NCBI GenBank assembly: GCA_004558485.1
Contig: SFCS01000011.1
Coordinates: 23,981-87,980, forward strand
DNA from: Ruminococcus sp.
GTDB lineage: Bacteria > Bacillota > Clostridia > Oscillospirales > Acutalibacteraceae
Direction: 5' to 3'
Length of the DNA stretch: 64,000 nucleotides
Shown: piece by piece, positions 7,960 to 16,983 of the stretch
How positions within the stretch are numbered: the first letter of the stretch is position 1
Layout of the letters: every line of letters begins with the position of its first letter
The notes under the pieces: model-generated
Told to the model about the DNA's origin: nothing
What the model saw: only the letters and a program-made list of their open reading frames with translations
The model's database searches: none
Made by a program: the position numbers and the translations under genes

Positions 7960-8774
7960 GTGTTCTTGCGACCTTTTTTTCACTGGATTTCGTGCAGCGG
8001 GCGCTGCTTGTCGGCAGCCTCATCTCCCTGTGCGCGGCGCTGCTCGGCGTGCCGCTGGTTCTGAAGCGCTATTCCATGATCGGCGACGGTCTGTCCCATG
8101 TCGGCTTTGCCGCGCTCGCCGTCGCCGCCGCACTGAACGCGACCGACGCGGCGCTGTATATCTCCATCCCCATCGTCGTCCTCGCGGCATTTCTGCTTTT
8201 GCGCATCAACGAGAGCAGCCGCATCAAGGGCGATGCCGCCATCGGCGTCATCGCAACGCTGGCGCTCGCGGTCGGCTATATCGTCATGTACCGCGCGGGC
8301 ACGAACATCGACATCTCCAACTATATGTTCGGTAACATCTTCACTATCCGCACCGCGGATGCGTGGCTGAGCATCGGCATTGCGGCAGCGCTTTTGCTTT
8401 GCTTTATCCTTTTCTATCGCCGTCTGTTCGCCGTCACCTTTGACGAGACCTTTTCCCGCGCCATCGGCATCAGAACGGGGCTTTGCAAAACGCTCATTGC
8501 GATCCTGACCGCCGTGACGGTCGTGCTCGGGATGCGCATGATGGGCACGCTGCTCATTTCCGCGCTCATCATCTTCCCTGCCCTCACAGCAATGCGGGTT
8601 TGCAACAGCTTTCGCAGCGTTGTTTTCACAGCGGCGGCGGTCGCGGTCGGCTGTTTCCTTGTCGGCACGGTCGCGGCGCACCTATTCAACTTTCCCGCGG
8701 GGAGCACGGTGGTGGTCGCAAACGGCATCGCCTTTGTCGTTTGTTCCGCCGTCGGCAGATGGCGGAGAAGATAA
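7956..8774 (+). CDS. znuB: Zinc ABC transporter permease
   Basis: 272 residues, mostly hydrophobic, with about 8-9 membrane spans typical of the ABC-3 metal permease family. GDGLSHVGFAALA near residue 45 is the conserved family box, and FDETFSRAIGI near 170 is the loop that contacts the ATPase. It forms the membrane channel for Zn2+ with ZnuA and ZnuC. It is the last gene of the zur-znuACB operon; no strong terminator is visible in the AT-rich 150 bases that follow. Confidence 0.91.
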   Translation: MSVLATFFSLDFVQRALLVGSLISLCAALLGVPLVLKRYSMIGDGLSHVGFAALAVAAALNATDAALYISIPIVVLAAFLLLRINESSRIKGDAAIGVIATLALAVGYIVMYRAGTNIDISNYMFGNIFTIRTADAWLSIGIAAALLLCFILFYRRLFAVTFDETFSRAIGIRTGLCKTLIAILTAVTVVLGMRMMGTLLISALIIFPALTAMRVCNSFRSVVFTAAAVAVGCFLVGTVAAHLFNFPAGSTVVVANGIAFVVCSAVGRWRRR

Positions 8775-8840
8775 TTTTGCAAAGTGTCTATATTTTCTGC
8801 CAAAATGTAGAAAAAAATATTAAAATTGTCGCCGTTCATC

Positions 8841-8869
8841 TTTACAAAAGATAACATGGGTGCTATACT
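8841..8869 (+). promoter_or_regulatory. Sigma-A promoter of the surface-protein gene
   Basis: TTTACA (8841-8846), 17-bp spacer ending in TGC (extended -10), TATACT (8864-8869). It drives the gene at 8924; the rest of 8775-8923 is AT-rich with no other feature seen. Confidence 0.75.
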
Positions 8870-8923
8870 GCAAGCAGGCTATACCCTATTCTTATCTCTT
8901 TCATATTAAAGGGGGAAATTCGC

Positions 8924-10825
8924 TTGAACAGTAAACTGAGGAAGACCCTGGCATCCCTTTCGGCATTCGTCCTGCTTATGTCCGTTTGCGTGACCGGCAT
9001 GAGCGTCTCTGCATGGACGGATGGCGCGGAAACCTATGACTACGGTTTCACATCCGTCGCCTACGACAATCCCTTCATCGCCAGCCTTGCCACAGACTTT
9101 GACGCCTACAAATTCGTAGACACGGACAAAGAGGGTGGCACAGCTGCCGTCTGGGGCCCGAAAGAACCAAGCGAGCAAAATCCCGACTCCACCTCCAACA
9201 TCACCATTTGGACGACGCAGTGGTTCGGTCAGTACGCGAACGGTGCGCTCAAGCCGTCCTCCACATTGAGCGGCGACAAAAGCTATTCGGCGCTGACCTA
9301 CACCACAAAGCGTCTCACGGACTTTAAGCTGCAGTATACCGCGACCGGCTCCTATGCCCGTATCGGTATCGCGTTCGGCGGAGACGCGGGCGTGTTCCCC
9401 GTCAGTATGGACAACGACGACACCAACGACACCGGCGTCATGATCTTTTGTGAAAAAGAAGGACATCTCGGCGTCGGCGGTGCGATTGACGCCGACACCG
9501 CAGCCGTGACCGGCGGCGATTTCACGATCCAAAAGAAGCCCTCGGGACATACGCTGCAGAAAACCTCCTCCGTGCGCGTTAGAGCTTTTGCTCCCGACTG
9601 CAACGTGACGGTCGGCGCGGCCGCGGACGCGCCGGACTATACCCTTTGCATCAAGGTGGAAAAGGGCGTGCTCACCATTTATGAAAAAACAAAGCCCAAT
9701 GTCATTTTCACGGTTAAACTGACCGATAAGTATCAGGGCGGCTATGTCTCCCTCATCAGCAACAACGCCGGTCAGGGCTCGTTCAAGGCGTTCGGCGTCT
9801 CCGCGATCGAATATGCCGATTGCACAGCGCTCGATGCGCAGCTGGCGCGCCTTAACGGACTGACGCTTTCGAACTATACCGATGCGACGGTAGACGCGGT
9901 GGAAGCCCTGCTCGCGCAGGAGGACAACATGCGTGCAAAGCCGAAGAGCGCACAGGCAGAGGTTGACACCTATGTGGCAAACCTCAAAGCCGCCATCGAC
10001 GCGCTTGCACCGAAGGCAGGCAACTACACAGCGCTGAATACGGCGCTCAACCGCATTCCGAACCATCTCGACGACTATACCGATACAAGCGTCGCCGCGC
10101 TGAACACGGCGAAAGCCGCCGCAGAAGCTGCACTGACGCTGGATATTCTGCAGCAAGCGAGCATCGACGCTGCCGCTGCCGCACTGAACACGGCAGTGGA
10201 TGCGCTGACGCTCAAGCCCGCCGACCTCACCGCGTTGAATGCGGCACTTGCCGCCGTTCCGACGGAGCTGTCGACATACACCGATGAAAGCGTCGCAGCA
10301 CTTCAGACGGCAAAGGCAAACGCTGCCGCTGCCGTTGCCGCCGCGCCGGACATCACGAAGCAGGCGGAGATTGACGCGCTGACGACCGCACTGAACACGG
10401 CAGTGGATGCACTGGCGCTCAAGCCCGCCGACCTCACCGCGTTGAATGCGGCACTTGCCGCCGTTCCGACGGAGCTGTCGACATACACCGATGAAAGCGT
10501 CGCAGCACTGCAGACGGCAAAGGCAAACGCTGCCGCTGCCGTTGCCGCCGCGCCGGACATCACGAAGCAGGCGGAGATTGACGCGCTGACGACCGCACTG
10601 CAAAATGCCGTCAAGGGGCTGACCGTCAAAACAAACGGCGGCTCCGGCTCTGCCGACGGCTCCGGTTCTACCGGCGGCACTACCGGCAGCACTACCGGTG
10701 GCAACAGCAGCACCGTGCCGTCCACCGGCGACAGCAAGCCGCAGATCGCCTTCATGGTTCTCGTTCTCCTGTCCGGCATCGGGCTGGCGGCGACCGTGAT
10801 AGCAAAGAAAAAGACGCGTGCATAA
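8924..10825 (+). CDS. Sortase-type surface protein with FIVAR-like repeats
   Basis: 633 residues. The signal peptide (1-31) ends near SAWT. Residues about 35-300 form a beta-rich, LamG/DUF1080-like sandwich (ligand unknown). Then come four helical modules of about 69 residues (about 304-565), each of the form TALNxALxxVPxxLxxYTDxSVAAL, like FIVAR modules of Gram-positive adhesins. A Gly/Ser/Thr linker leads to VPSTGD, a hydrophobic helix and KKKTRA, a non-standard LPxTG sorting signal, so it is probably wall-anchored. The start is TTG after GGGGGAA. Modules 3 and 4 are nearly identical at DNA level. Confidence 0.8.
   Translation: MNSKLRKTLASLSAFVLLMSVCVTGMSVSAWTDGAETYDYGFTSVAYDNPFIASLATDFDAYKFVDTDKEGGTAAVWGPKEPSEQNPDSTSNITIWTTQWFGQYANGALKPSSTLSGDKSYSALTYTTKRLTDFKLQYTATGSYARIGIAFGGDAGVFPVSMDNDDTNDTGVMIFCEKEGHLGVGGAIDADTAAVTGGDFTIQKKPSGHTLQKTSSVRVRAFAPDCNVTVGAAADAPDYTLCIKVEKGVLTIYEKTKPNVIFTVKLTDKYQGGYVSLISNNAGQGSFKAFGVSAIEYADCTALDAQLARLNGLTLSNYTDATVDAVEALLAQEDNMRAKPKSAQAEVDTYVANLKAAIDALAPKAGNYTALNTALNRIPNHLDDYTDTSVAALNTAKAAAEAALTLDILQQASIDAAAAALNTAVDALTLKPADLTALNAALAAVPTELSTYTDESVAALQTAKANAAAAVAAAPDITKQAEIDALTTALNTAVDALALKPADLTALNAALAAVPTELSTYTDESVAALQTAKANAAAAVAAAPDITKQAEIDALTTALQNAVKGLTVKTNGGSGSADGSGSTGGTTGSTTGGNSSTVPSTGDSKPQIAFMVLVLLSGIGLAATVIAKKKTRA
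10211..10600 (+). repeat. Tandem 183-bp near-identical coding repeat, 207-bp period
   Basis: 10211-10393 and 10418-10600 differ by one base that I can see (CTTCAG versus CTGCAG). The period of 207 bp equals 69 codons, one helical module. Near identity at DNA level points to a recent duplication or gene conversion, so module number may vary between strains. Confidence 0.85.
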
Positions 10826-10841
10826 TTCCCGATAAAAACAG

Positions 10842-10879
10842 AAAAACACGGTTGAGGAAATTCCTCAACCGTGTTTTTT
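10842..10879. terminator. Bidirectional terminator between convergent genes
   Basis: A perfect stem of about 16 bp around GGTTGAGG/CCTCAACC, with A-run on the left and T-run on the right, serves the surface-protein gene and the HAD gene on the other strand. Confidence 0.88.
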
Positions 10880-10881
10880 CT

Positions 10882-11700
10882 TTAGCAGTATTCCCGCAGC
10901 ACCGCCGCCACGCCACTCTCGTCGGCGGGCGGAGCAATGCGGGTCGCAAGCGCCCGCAGGTCGGCGGGTGCCGTCGCCATCGCCACGGAAACGGCGGCAA
11001 AGGACAGCATCGCGCGATCGTTTTCGCTGTCGCCGAACGCCAGCGTGTTTTCCGGCGGGATGCCGAGGGCATTGAGGAGATGCACGATGCCGCTCGCCTT
11101 GCTCTCGCCGGGCAGGCACAGCTCCTCATACCGTTCATATTGCAAAAAGGTGACCCTGTCCGCAAGCGCGGGCAGCGGGAGCGGCTTTGTGTCGTCCGCC
11201 GTGAAGACCGTCGCCTTGGAGATCGGCGCCGTCGGATAGCGGGCAAAAAAGTCGTCCGCCGAAAAAATTTCAAAATCCGGCGGAGAAAGCGGCAAAAAGC
11301 GGGCGGGCGGGTGCAAAAAGAACTGTCCCGTTTCCCCCTCGAGCTTGCAGCAAAGCGCACCGTGCGGCAGATAGGCGTCGAGCATTTCCCGCACGAGCGC
11401 ATCCGGCATCGCGCGGTTATAGACCCGCTTGCCCGAAAAGCTGCCGTCGGCAAAGCGGCGCAGCCCCGCAGGCGAGCCGTCGAACAGCACATTCACCCCC
11501 GCCCCCGCGATCACGCCGTCCATCGGCAGTGCGAGCGCCGCCGGCGGCAAAAAGCCGAGACATCTGCCGGTGCACAGCACCGCGAAATTTCCCGCCGCGC
11601 GAAAGGCGGCGACGGCGGCGCGGTTTTCCGCACTCACGGTCTTTCCGTCGGCGGACAGCGTCCCGTCCCAATCAAAAAAAGCAATTTTCCGTTTTTTCAT
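10882..11700 (-). CDS. Cof-type HAD-superfamily phosphatase
   Basis: 272 residues. HAD motif I is FFDWDGTLS (about 7-15), and motif IV is GDSENDRAML near 220. A cap domain between them is of the C2 (Cof) type. Such enzymes remove phosphate from sugar phosphates, flavin or cofactor phosphates in the cytoplasm; the substrate cannot be told. I place the start at ATG 11700 after GGAGACAGAA; an open frame extends further but adds non-family residues. It may be the last gene of the rnf-like operon or separate (58-base gap). Confidence 0.82.
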   Translation of the reverse strand: MKKRKIAFFDWDGTLSADGKTVSAENRAAVAAFRAAGNFAVLCTGRCLGFLPPAALALPMDGVIAGAGVNVLFDGSPAGLRRFADGSFSGKRVYNRAMPDALVREMLDAYLPHGALCCKLEGETGQFFLHPPARFLPLSPPDFEIFSADDFFARYPTAPISKATVFTADDTKPLPLPALADRVTFLQYERYEELCLPGESKASGIVHLLNALGIPPENTLAFGDSENDRAMLSFAAVSVAMATAPADLRALATRIAPPADESGVAAVLREYC

Positions 11701-11758
11701 TTCTGTCTCCAAAAGTGCACACCGAGACAACCGCTCCCCCGTATATTGAGAAAGGGCG

Positions 11759-12883
11759 TCAGTCGGCAAGCTCCACGATATAGGCATCCCCCGCGGCGGC
11801 CTTCACCGCGTCGTTTTCCCCGATGAGCGGCACGACCGTCGGGCCGTTCGCAGCTTTCAGCGCCGCAACCGCCGCAGCGGTGATATCGGCGAGGGTCTCG
11901 TCGGCGGGGGTAAACCTTTTATCCCCGATCACCAGCCGCTTGCCGAGCGCCGAAAGGCGCAGATCCGGCACGATGGCGGTGCAGCCGAAGTCCCGCGGAT
12001 TGCCGTCGAAGCCGGCGGTGTTGTTGCCGAGGAAGGCGTTGACGCTGCCGCAAAGGAGCAGCGGCGCGTCCTCGTGCAGGTTGTGCACACGGGTGATGAA
12101 CTGTTTTAACACCTCCGCCTTGGAAAGGGCGGCATTGTTGCCGACCGCAAGCTGCGCCTGCGCCGTTTGCGTCGGAAAACAGACGCCGTCAAGCAGCAAC
12201 GCGCCCGCGCCCGCGGTATACAGCTCCTCGGCAAGCGACACGATATAGGTCTGTGCCGCGTCGCTGTAGGGGTTAAGCCAGGGCTTTCCGCCGTTCTGCG
12301 GGTCGCCGTCATACCAGGTCCAATCCGCATGGCCGGTCGTCGTGATCTTCGCGTCGGCGAGCTTTTTCGGCGCGGTCGCATCCTTGAAGGCAAAAAGCCG
12401 CACGACCGGCGTCAGTCCCGCCTCGCGCATCGCCGCGAAAGCATCGGTCAGCGCCGCCAGCGTCAGCGCATCCTCCGTCTGCGCCCCGACCGCCTTGCCG
12501 AGATCGGTCTCGGAAGCATAGTGCAGAGCGCCCGTTTCCGTTTTCAGCTCCACGACAGCGCAGGTATTCCCCGCGTCCGCCGCCGCTTTACAGGTGAGCT
12601 TGAGCGCCGCTGTATCCCGCAGCGCCGTATACGGCAGCGTCACGCCGCGCAGCGCCGTTGCCTCGACGGTCGGCGCAGGCGTCGTTGCGACGGGCGCGTC
12701 GGTGACGGTCGTCTGTGAGGCGGGCGTCGTCGCGGCAACATCGCTTTTGCGGTTGCCGAGATACCGCGCACCGAAATAGCTCGCGGGGATCAGCACGGCG
12801 GCGGCAACGACCCACCCGATGATCGATCTTATTGCCGTTTTGCGGCGTCTGTACCGTCTGCTTTGATGCAGCTTTTGTCCCAT
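11759..12883 (-). CDS. Membrane-anchored DUF4015-type putative glycoside hydrolase
   Basis: 374 residues. A basic cytoplasmic start (QSRRYRRRK), one transmembrane helix (about 19-42) and a Thr/Pro linker precede an extracellular (beta/alpha)-barrel of the GHL13/DUF4015 family. It opens with LRGVTLPYTAL, and LLLDGVCFP (about 248) is the acidic active-site strand. The family relates to the GHL10 protein at the window start, and the activity is untested. The gene lies 16 bases downstream of rnfA on the same strand, probably in the same operon, which gives no clear functional link. The RBS is GGAGG. Confidence 0.72.
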   Translation of the reverse strand: MGQKLHQSRRYRRRKTAIRSIIGWVVAAAVLIPASYFGARYLGNRKSDVAATTPASQTTVTDAPVATTPAPTVEATALRGVTLPYTALRDTAALKLTCKAAADAGNTCAVVELKTETGALHYASETDLGKAVGAQTEDALTLAALTDAFAAMREAGLTPVVRLFAFKDATAPKKLADAKITTTGHADWTWYDGDPQNGGKPWLNPYSDAAQTYIVSLAEELYTAGAGALLLDGVCFPTQTAQAQLAVGNNAALSKAEVLKQFITRVHNLHEDAPLLLCGSVNAFLGNNTAGFDGNPRDFGCTAIVPDLRLSALGKRLVIGDKRFTPADETLADITAAAVAALKAANGPTVVPLIGENDAVKAAAGDAYIVELAD

Positions 12884-12899
12884 TGCAGTGTGCCTCCGT

Positions 12900-13496
12900 T
12901 CAAATTAGGGATACCGACGACGCAAAGCCCAAAATGGCAAGCGCCAAAAGTCCGATATAAATGAGGGTGGCGGGGAGTCCCCGAAAAGCGGGCGGAATGT
13001 CGGGGCTGTCGAGCCGTTCGAGCCCCTCCGCCGTGAGCAGACTCAGCACCGTGAACCCGATGCAGCAGCCGAGCGCCAGCCCGACAGCACCGATGAGCGG
13101 CAGCGCAAAGCTGTGGTTACAGATGAGCGCTACGCCGATCACGAGGTTGTTGAACGCCGCAAGCGGCAGCATCTTCTCGATGCGTGCATAAACGGCGGGG
13201 GCAAAATGGCGCAAAAGCAGCACCGAAAGCAGATACAAAACGGCAGCAATGCCGACGACCATCAGCGGCCGCAAGAGCTTTGCGACAAAATCCGTGCCGA
13301 TGAGCGCGTCAAGCGGATAGGCGACCGTCACCGTCAGCACGGAGAATACGCCCAAAATGACGGAAAACGGCAAAATGTCCCGCGGGTGGCGCACGATGCG
13401 CAGCAGCATGGACGAACCGAAGCCGGTCGTCAGCACCATATTCTGCGTCACCGCCGTGGCAAACAAAAACAGCATAAAGCTCCCGAAATTACTCAT
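12900..13496 (-). CDS. RnfA-like membrane subunit, cluster Cys absent
   Basis: 198 residues, about six membrane helices, RnfA/NqrE family. In canonical RnfA each of two half-helices carries a Cys (in LGxCPxL and TNCAxLG contexts) for the intramembrane [2Fe-2S] cluster. Here the matching stretches read LTTGFGSSMLL (about 22-32) and AFNNLVIGVAL (about 118), without Cys. PPAFRG near 180 is the family's C-terminal loop. The start ATG overlaps the rnfE stop by 8 bases. I take it for a true family member that has lost the redox centre; the alignment is by eye. Confidence 0.75.
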   Translation of the reverse strand: MSNFGSFMLFLFATAVTQNMVLTTGFGSSMLLRIVRHPRDILPFSVILGVFSVLTVTVAYPLDALIGTDFVAKLLRPLMVVGIAAVLYLLSVLLLRHFAPAVYARIEKMLPLAAFNNLVIGVALICNHSFALPLIGAVGLALGCCIGFTVLSLLTAEGLERLDSPDIPPAFRGLPATLIYIGLLALAILGFASSVSLI

Positions 13497-14133
13497 TGAG
13501 CAGCTCCTCCTTGCCGTTTTCGTTGTGCAGGCGGCGATTGCGGATGTGCTGCATGAACGCCGCCATAAAGCCGAGCAGGATAAACGCGGCAAACGGATAT
13601 GCCGCCTCGGGGAACCGCGCCTCATACGGCAGCGGGATACCGAACACCTTCCCCGCGATCGCCATTTCCCGCAGCGCAGACACCACACAGATCACCACGC
13701 CGAAGCCGCAGCTCGTTCCGAGCGCGTCAAACAGCGCCTGCAGGGGCGTTCTACCCGCGGAAAACCCGCCCGCGTGATAGGTGAACAGCGTGTTCACCGA
13801 AACGAGCGGCAGGAAAAGATATAGCGAGGCATACAGCTCCGGCGACACATAGGTCGTGAGCAAAAAGGCACAGCCCACCATCAGCGCCGTCGCCAGCACC
13901 GCATACAACGGCGCGCGCACCACGGCGGAAAGGCGCTTGCCGACCGTCGCCATCAGAAGACTGCACGGGATCATGACCGCAGCCGTGCAAACGGTCAGCG
14001 CCAGTCCGCGCTTAAGCGAAACGCCCGCCGCGATGATGGAGCAAAGCCCCAACGCCTGCGTCAGAACGATGTTATCATACGCAAAGGTGCGCATGAAGAT
14101 CCGTCCGAGTCCCAACTTCTTTTTCTCTTTCAT
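13489..14133 (-). CDS. RnfE-like membrane subunit
   Basis: 214 residues, six membrane helices, RnfE/NqrD family. The first half-helix keeps its Cys (ALGLCSII, Cys31). The second, expected as a NC..GRAEAF context, reads VNTLFTYHAGGFSAGRTPL, where N, GRT-like residues remain but the Cys is gone. The conserved tail end RNRRLHNENGKEE follows the last helix. Its start overlaps the rnfD stop (ATATGA). It should pair with the RnfA-like subunit in the membrane. Confidence 0.77.
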   Translation of the reverse strand: MKEKKKLGLGRIFMRTFAYDNIVLTQALGLCSIIAAGVSLKRGLALTVCTAAVMIPCSLLMATVGKRLSAVVRAPLYAVLATALMVGCAFLLTTYVSPELYASLYLFLPLVSVNTLFTYHAGGFSAGRTPLQALFDALGTSCGFGVVICVVSALREMAIAGKVFGIPLPYEARFPEAAYPFAAFILLGFMAAFMQHIRNRRLHNENGKEELLNE

Positions 14134-15128
14134 ATACGCTCACCCCGTTTCACAGCGCGGCGCTCCCGCAAAAAGCGGGAGAAATACCAACAGCCGCGAT
14201 CGATGGGCGCCGCAAAGGCGTTCATCAGCAGCACGGCAAAGCAGGTGCCCTCCTCAAACCGTCCGAAATGCCGCAAAAGCATCGTGAGGATGCCCGCCAG
14301 CACGCCGTAGACAATGCGCGCCGCAGTGTGGCGCGGGGAGGTCACGGGATCGTTCAGCATAAAAATGCCGGCAAAAAGCAGGTAGCCCGAGCAGATCTCG
14401 AGCGCCATGTTATACTTAAATCCGCCCTCTTCACTGCGCGGAAACAGCACCGAAATGAGCACGCACACCACAAGGAACGGCACGGTGATTGCCGGTGAGG
14501 CGGTGCGGCGCAAGAACAAAAACAGCGCCGCCGCGACCAGCACCAAAACGGCGGTCGCGCCGATCGGACCGCTGATCTTGCCCCAAAGCAGGTCGGAAAA
14601 GCTGAAGTTTGCCTTTGCACCGGCGGCAAGCTCCGCTGCGGGCGACAGGCGGGTGACGAACCCCTCCGGCAGCGCGCCGAGCGGCAGCTCGCCGTTCATG
14701 GCGGCGATGTCGGGATAGGTGAACACGCGGGTCGGGAAGCACTGGGTCGCCAGCGCCATGCCCGCCGCCGCGGGATTGAAAAGATTGCGGCCTGTGCCGC
14801 CGAACGGCAGCTTGACCACCACAACGGCAAACGCCGACGCCAGAACCGGCACCCAATAGGCGGTGATGGGAGACATGAGCAGCCCCACCGTCGTGCCGGT
14901 CACGAGCGCCGCGCCGTCAAACACACTGGGGCGCTGGTGCCGCATGGCGTTGCCGAGCAGCTCGCAAAACACCGCCGCCAGCACGGAAAGCGCCGTCAGC
15001 ACCACCGGCCGCCAGCCGTAGCACGCAAACGAGAAACCCAAAAGCGCCAAAAGCGCCACCTCGACATCCATCATGTACCGCGCGCTGTTTTTCGCCGCGC
15101 GCAGCCACGGGCCGTGTGTCTCATTCAA
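14130..15128 (-). CDS. RnfD-like membrane subunit
   Basis: About 332 residues, ten or so membrane helices, RnfD/NqrB family. FGGTGRNLFNPAAAG (about 120) and DLLWGKISGPIGATAV (about 185) are family boxes. The covalent FMN in this family sits on a Thr in a (S/G)ATP context shortly before the second box; here that region reads VTRLSPAAEL, with no such Thr. The preferred start is TTG 15128, eight or nine bases after GGGGAGG; GTG 15137 lies inside that RBS. No rnfG gene lies between rnfD and rnfE, as they overlap. Confidence 0.78.
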   Translation of the reverse strand: MNETHGPWLRAAKNSARYMMDVEVALLALLGFSFACYGWRPVVLTALSVLAAVFCELLGNAMRHQRPSVFDGAALVTGTTVGLLMSPITAYWVPVLASAFAVVVVKLPFGGTGRNLFNPAAAGMALATQCFPTRVFTYPDIAAMNGELPLGALPEGFVTRLSPAAELAAGAKANFSFSDLLWGKISGPIGATAVLVLVAAALFLFLRRTASPAITVPFLVVCVLISVLFPRSEEGGFKYNMALEICSGYLLFAGIFMLNDPVTSPRHTAARIVYGVLAGILTMLLRHFGRFEEGTCFAVLLMNAFAAPIDRGCWYFSRFLRERRAVKRGERI

Positions 15129-16359
15129 GCGCGTCACCTCCCCAATTCAAAAACACCGTGCCGCCGGTCTCCTGCGCCCGCAGCACCTCATGCATGACCT
15201 CCCGTCCCGCGGGGCACACACAGCTGCACGCGCCGCAGCCGTCGCAATCCTCCGGATGGAGCTGCGCCAGGCGTTCATAGTGCATATTTTCCACGCGCCG
15301 TGCGATCTCATACGGCAAAAGGCGGGCGTGACACGCCGCGGCGCAGTTGCCACAGCCGATGCAGGGCCCCGCCTCTGCCACCGGCAGCGCCTTCAGCGCC
15401 AACAGGCAGGTCATGCCCGGCAGCACCGGCACGGCAGTGTCGGTCAGGCGCACGCCGGTCACGGCGTCCCCCGCCACCAGCACCGCATCCTCCTTCACGC
15501 CGCAGGCGGCAAGCACCGCCTCCACGGATACGCCGATCGGCACGCGGACATTCTGCGGCGTTTCCACCGCATCGCCCGCCACCGTCACCACCACAGCGGC
15601 AGGAACGGCGTCCGCCTTGATCGCGGCATACAGCGCCGCCGTCGCCTGCACGCCGATACACACGATCGGCACATCGCCGTCGGCGAATGCGGTCACGGGA
15701 TATTGTCTTTTTGTTTCAAACAGCACGCCCGCCGCATATTTTCCCGCGAGCGCCTCCTTCATGTCACGGTTGACGGGACAAAACGCGATGTGGCAGCCGA
15801 CCGCATGAATGGCCGTCGCCGCCATCGCCATGCCCTCCGCCACCGCCGTCGGCTCATCGCGCAGCACCGCAAAAGCGGAGGAGGCAAACGGCTGCGCCTC
15901 GGTCGCATCCACGACGAGGAACACGCGGCTGTCGGCGGCGGCGCCGAGCACCTCGCAAAGCGGCGTGCCGGACAGCTCGTCCACGATCCCCGCGCGCCGC
16001 GCGGCGGTCATCACCTGCTGCGGTGTCAGCTTTGCGTTCGCCAAATGCAGCGAGAGCGGCTGCTCCGGCAGCTCGGCGGGCGTCAACGATACGCAGGAGA
16101 GTGTGCCGTACAGCGGATGTTGCAAAACCGTCGTCTCCCCCACCTCTCCCGCCGTCGGCAGGTGGGTCTCGAACCCGTTTTCATCGGTATACAGCAGCGC
16201 TCCGCGTCCCAAAGCGCCCGTCGCCTGCGGCTTTGCCGCACCCGCCGACAGGGACAGCGGCAGCAGCCGCTCTCCCGCAAAGCGCGGCGCAGCGACCGGC
16301 AGCAGCGCCGCCGGCGCCTTGTGATCCGCAAGGCGCATACCGTATCGTATTTGTTTCAA
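15121..16359 (-). CDS. RnfC-like subunit with two 4Fe-4S motifs, degenerate NADH site
   Basis: 412 residues. Order: barrel-sandwich domain (about 15-100), Rossmann-like FMN/NADH domain (about 115-260), SLBB domain (about 265-325), then two ferredoxin motifs, CIGCGNCAAAC (333-343) and CDGCGACSCVC (372-382). Canonical RnfC has GLGGAGFPTH and NAAECEPY in the nucleotide domain. Here these are VDELSGTPL (about 126) and DATEAQPF (151-158), so NADH/FMN binding is probably lost. I place the start at TTG 16359 because AAAGAGGTGATC is a good RBS; ATG 16383 is the alternative. It is the first gene of the operon. Confidence 0.78.
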   Translation of the reverse strand: MKQIRYGMRLADHKAPAALLPVAAPRFAGERLLPLSLSAGAAKPQATGALGRGALLYTDENGFETHLPTAGEVGETTVLQHPLYGTLSCVSLTPAELPEQPLSLHLANAKLTPQQVMTAARRAGIVDELSGTPLCEVLGAAADSRVFLVVDATEAQPFASSAFAVLRDEPTAVAEGMAMAATAIHAVGCHIAFCPVNRDMKEALAGKYAAGVLFETKRQYPVTAFADGDVPIVCIGVQATAALYAAIKADAVPAAVVVTVAGDAVETPQNVRVPIGVSVEAVLAACGVKEDAVLVAGDAVTGVRLTDTAVPVLPGMTCLLALKALPVAEAGPCIGCGNCAAACHARLLPYEIARRVENMHYERLAQLHPEDCDGCGACSCVCPAGREVMHEVLRAQETGGTVFLNWGGDALE

Positions 16360-16443
16360 GGCGATCACCTCTTTGTTGATCATTGGAAATTTTCTCGGTA
16401 ACTGCTCCCACACCCATGACGGAACTGTCAGGAGGACTTTACC

Positions 16444-16983
16444 ATGCAAATGAAAATGCTTGCAAACGGCACTGTGCGCATCCTGCTCACCGATCGGGAG
16501 CTGGCGCACTTTCACGCCGATTTTTTCAACCTGCGGGAAAATGACCCCAAAACGGCAGCCGCGCTGCATCGCATCCTCAAGGCGGCTTGTCCCGACATGC
16601 TCAAAACGACAAAACGGCGGCAGCTTTCGGTGGAGGCAGCACCGATCGAGGGCGGCTGTCTGCTGTTCATCTCCCCGCAAAACGCGCGGGAGGAAACGCT
16701 TTTCTGCCTTTGCGCCGCAGACACCGCCGCGCTTTGCGCGCTCCTCGCCGCCGCGAAACGGACGCTCGGCGGAAACACCGTCGCCGCCGTTTATCGCCTT
16801 GCCGACCGCTTCTTCCTTTTGCTGTACGGCGCGCCGTTTCCCGCGACGGCCGTCGCGGCGCTGGCGGAGTTTTCCGAACATCTGTATTCCGACCGTCTCT
16901 CCGGCGCGCGCATCGTCGAGCACGGCACGCCGCTTTGCGGCGGCACGCTTTCCTCGCTTACAGTGCCCGGATGCGACGGGTGA
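16444..16983 (+). CDS. MecA-like adaptor protein
   Basis: 179 residues. The N-terminal part (VRILLTDRELAHFHADFF) matches the MecA/YpbH substrate-binding domain. The C-terminal part (TVAAVYRLADRFFLLLYG) matches the domain that docks on ClpC and drives its assembly. MecA proteins hand substrates to ClpCP for degradation; in Bacillus one target is the competence factor ComK. It is somewhat shorter than Bacillus MecA (about 218). The RBS is AGGAGG. Its 3' end overlaps the convergent rpe gene by 26 bases. Confidence 0.75.
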   Translation: MQMKMLANGTVRILLTDRELAHFHADFFNLRENDPKTAAALHRILKAACPDMLKTTKRRQLSVEAAPIEGGCLLFISPQNAREETLFCLCAADTAALCALLAAAKRTLGGNTVAAVYRLADRFFLLLYGAPFPATAVAALAEFSEHLYSDRLSGARIVEHGTPLCGGTLSSLTVPGCDG

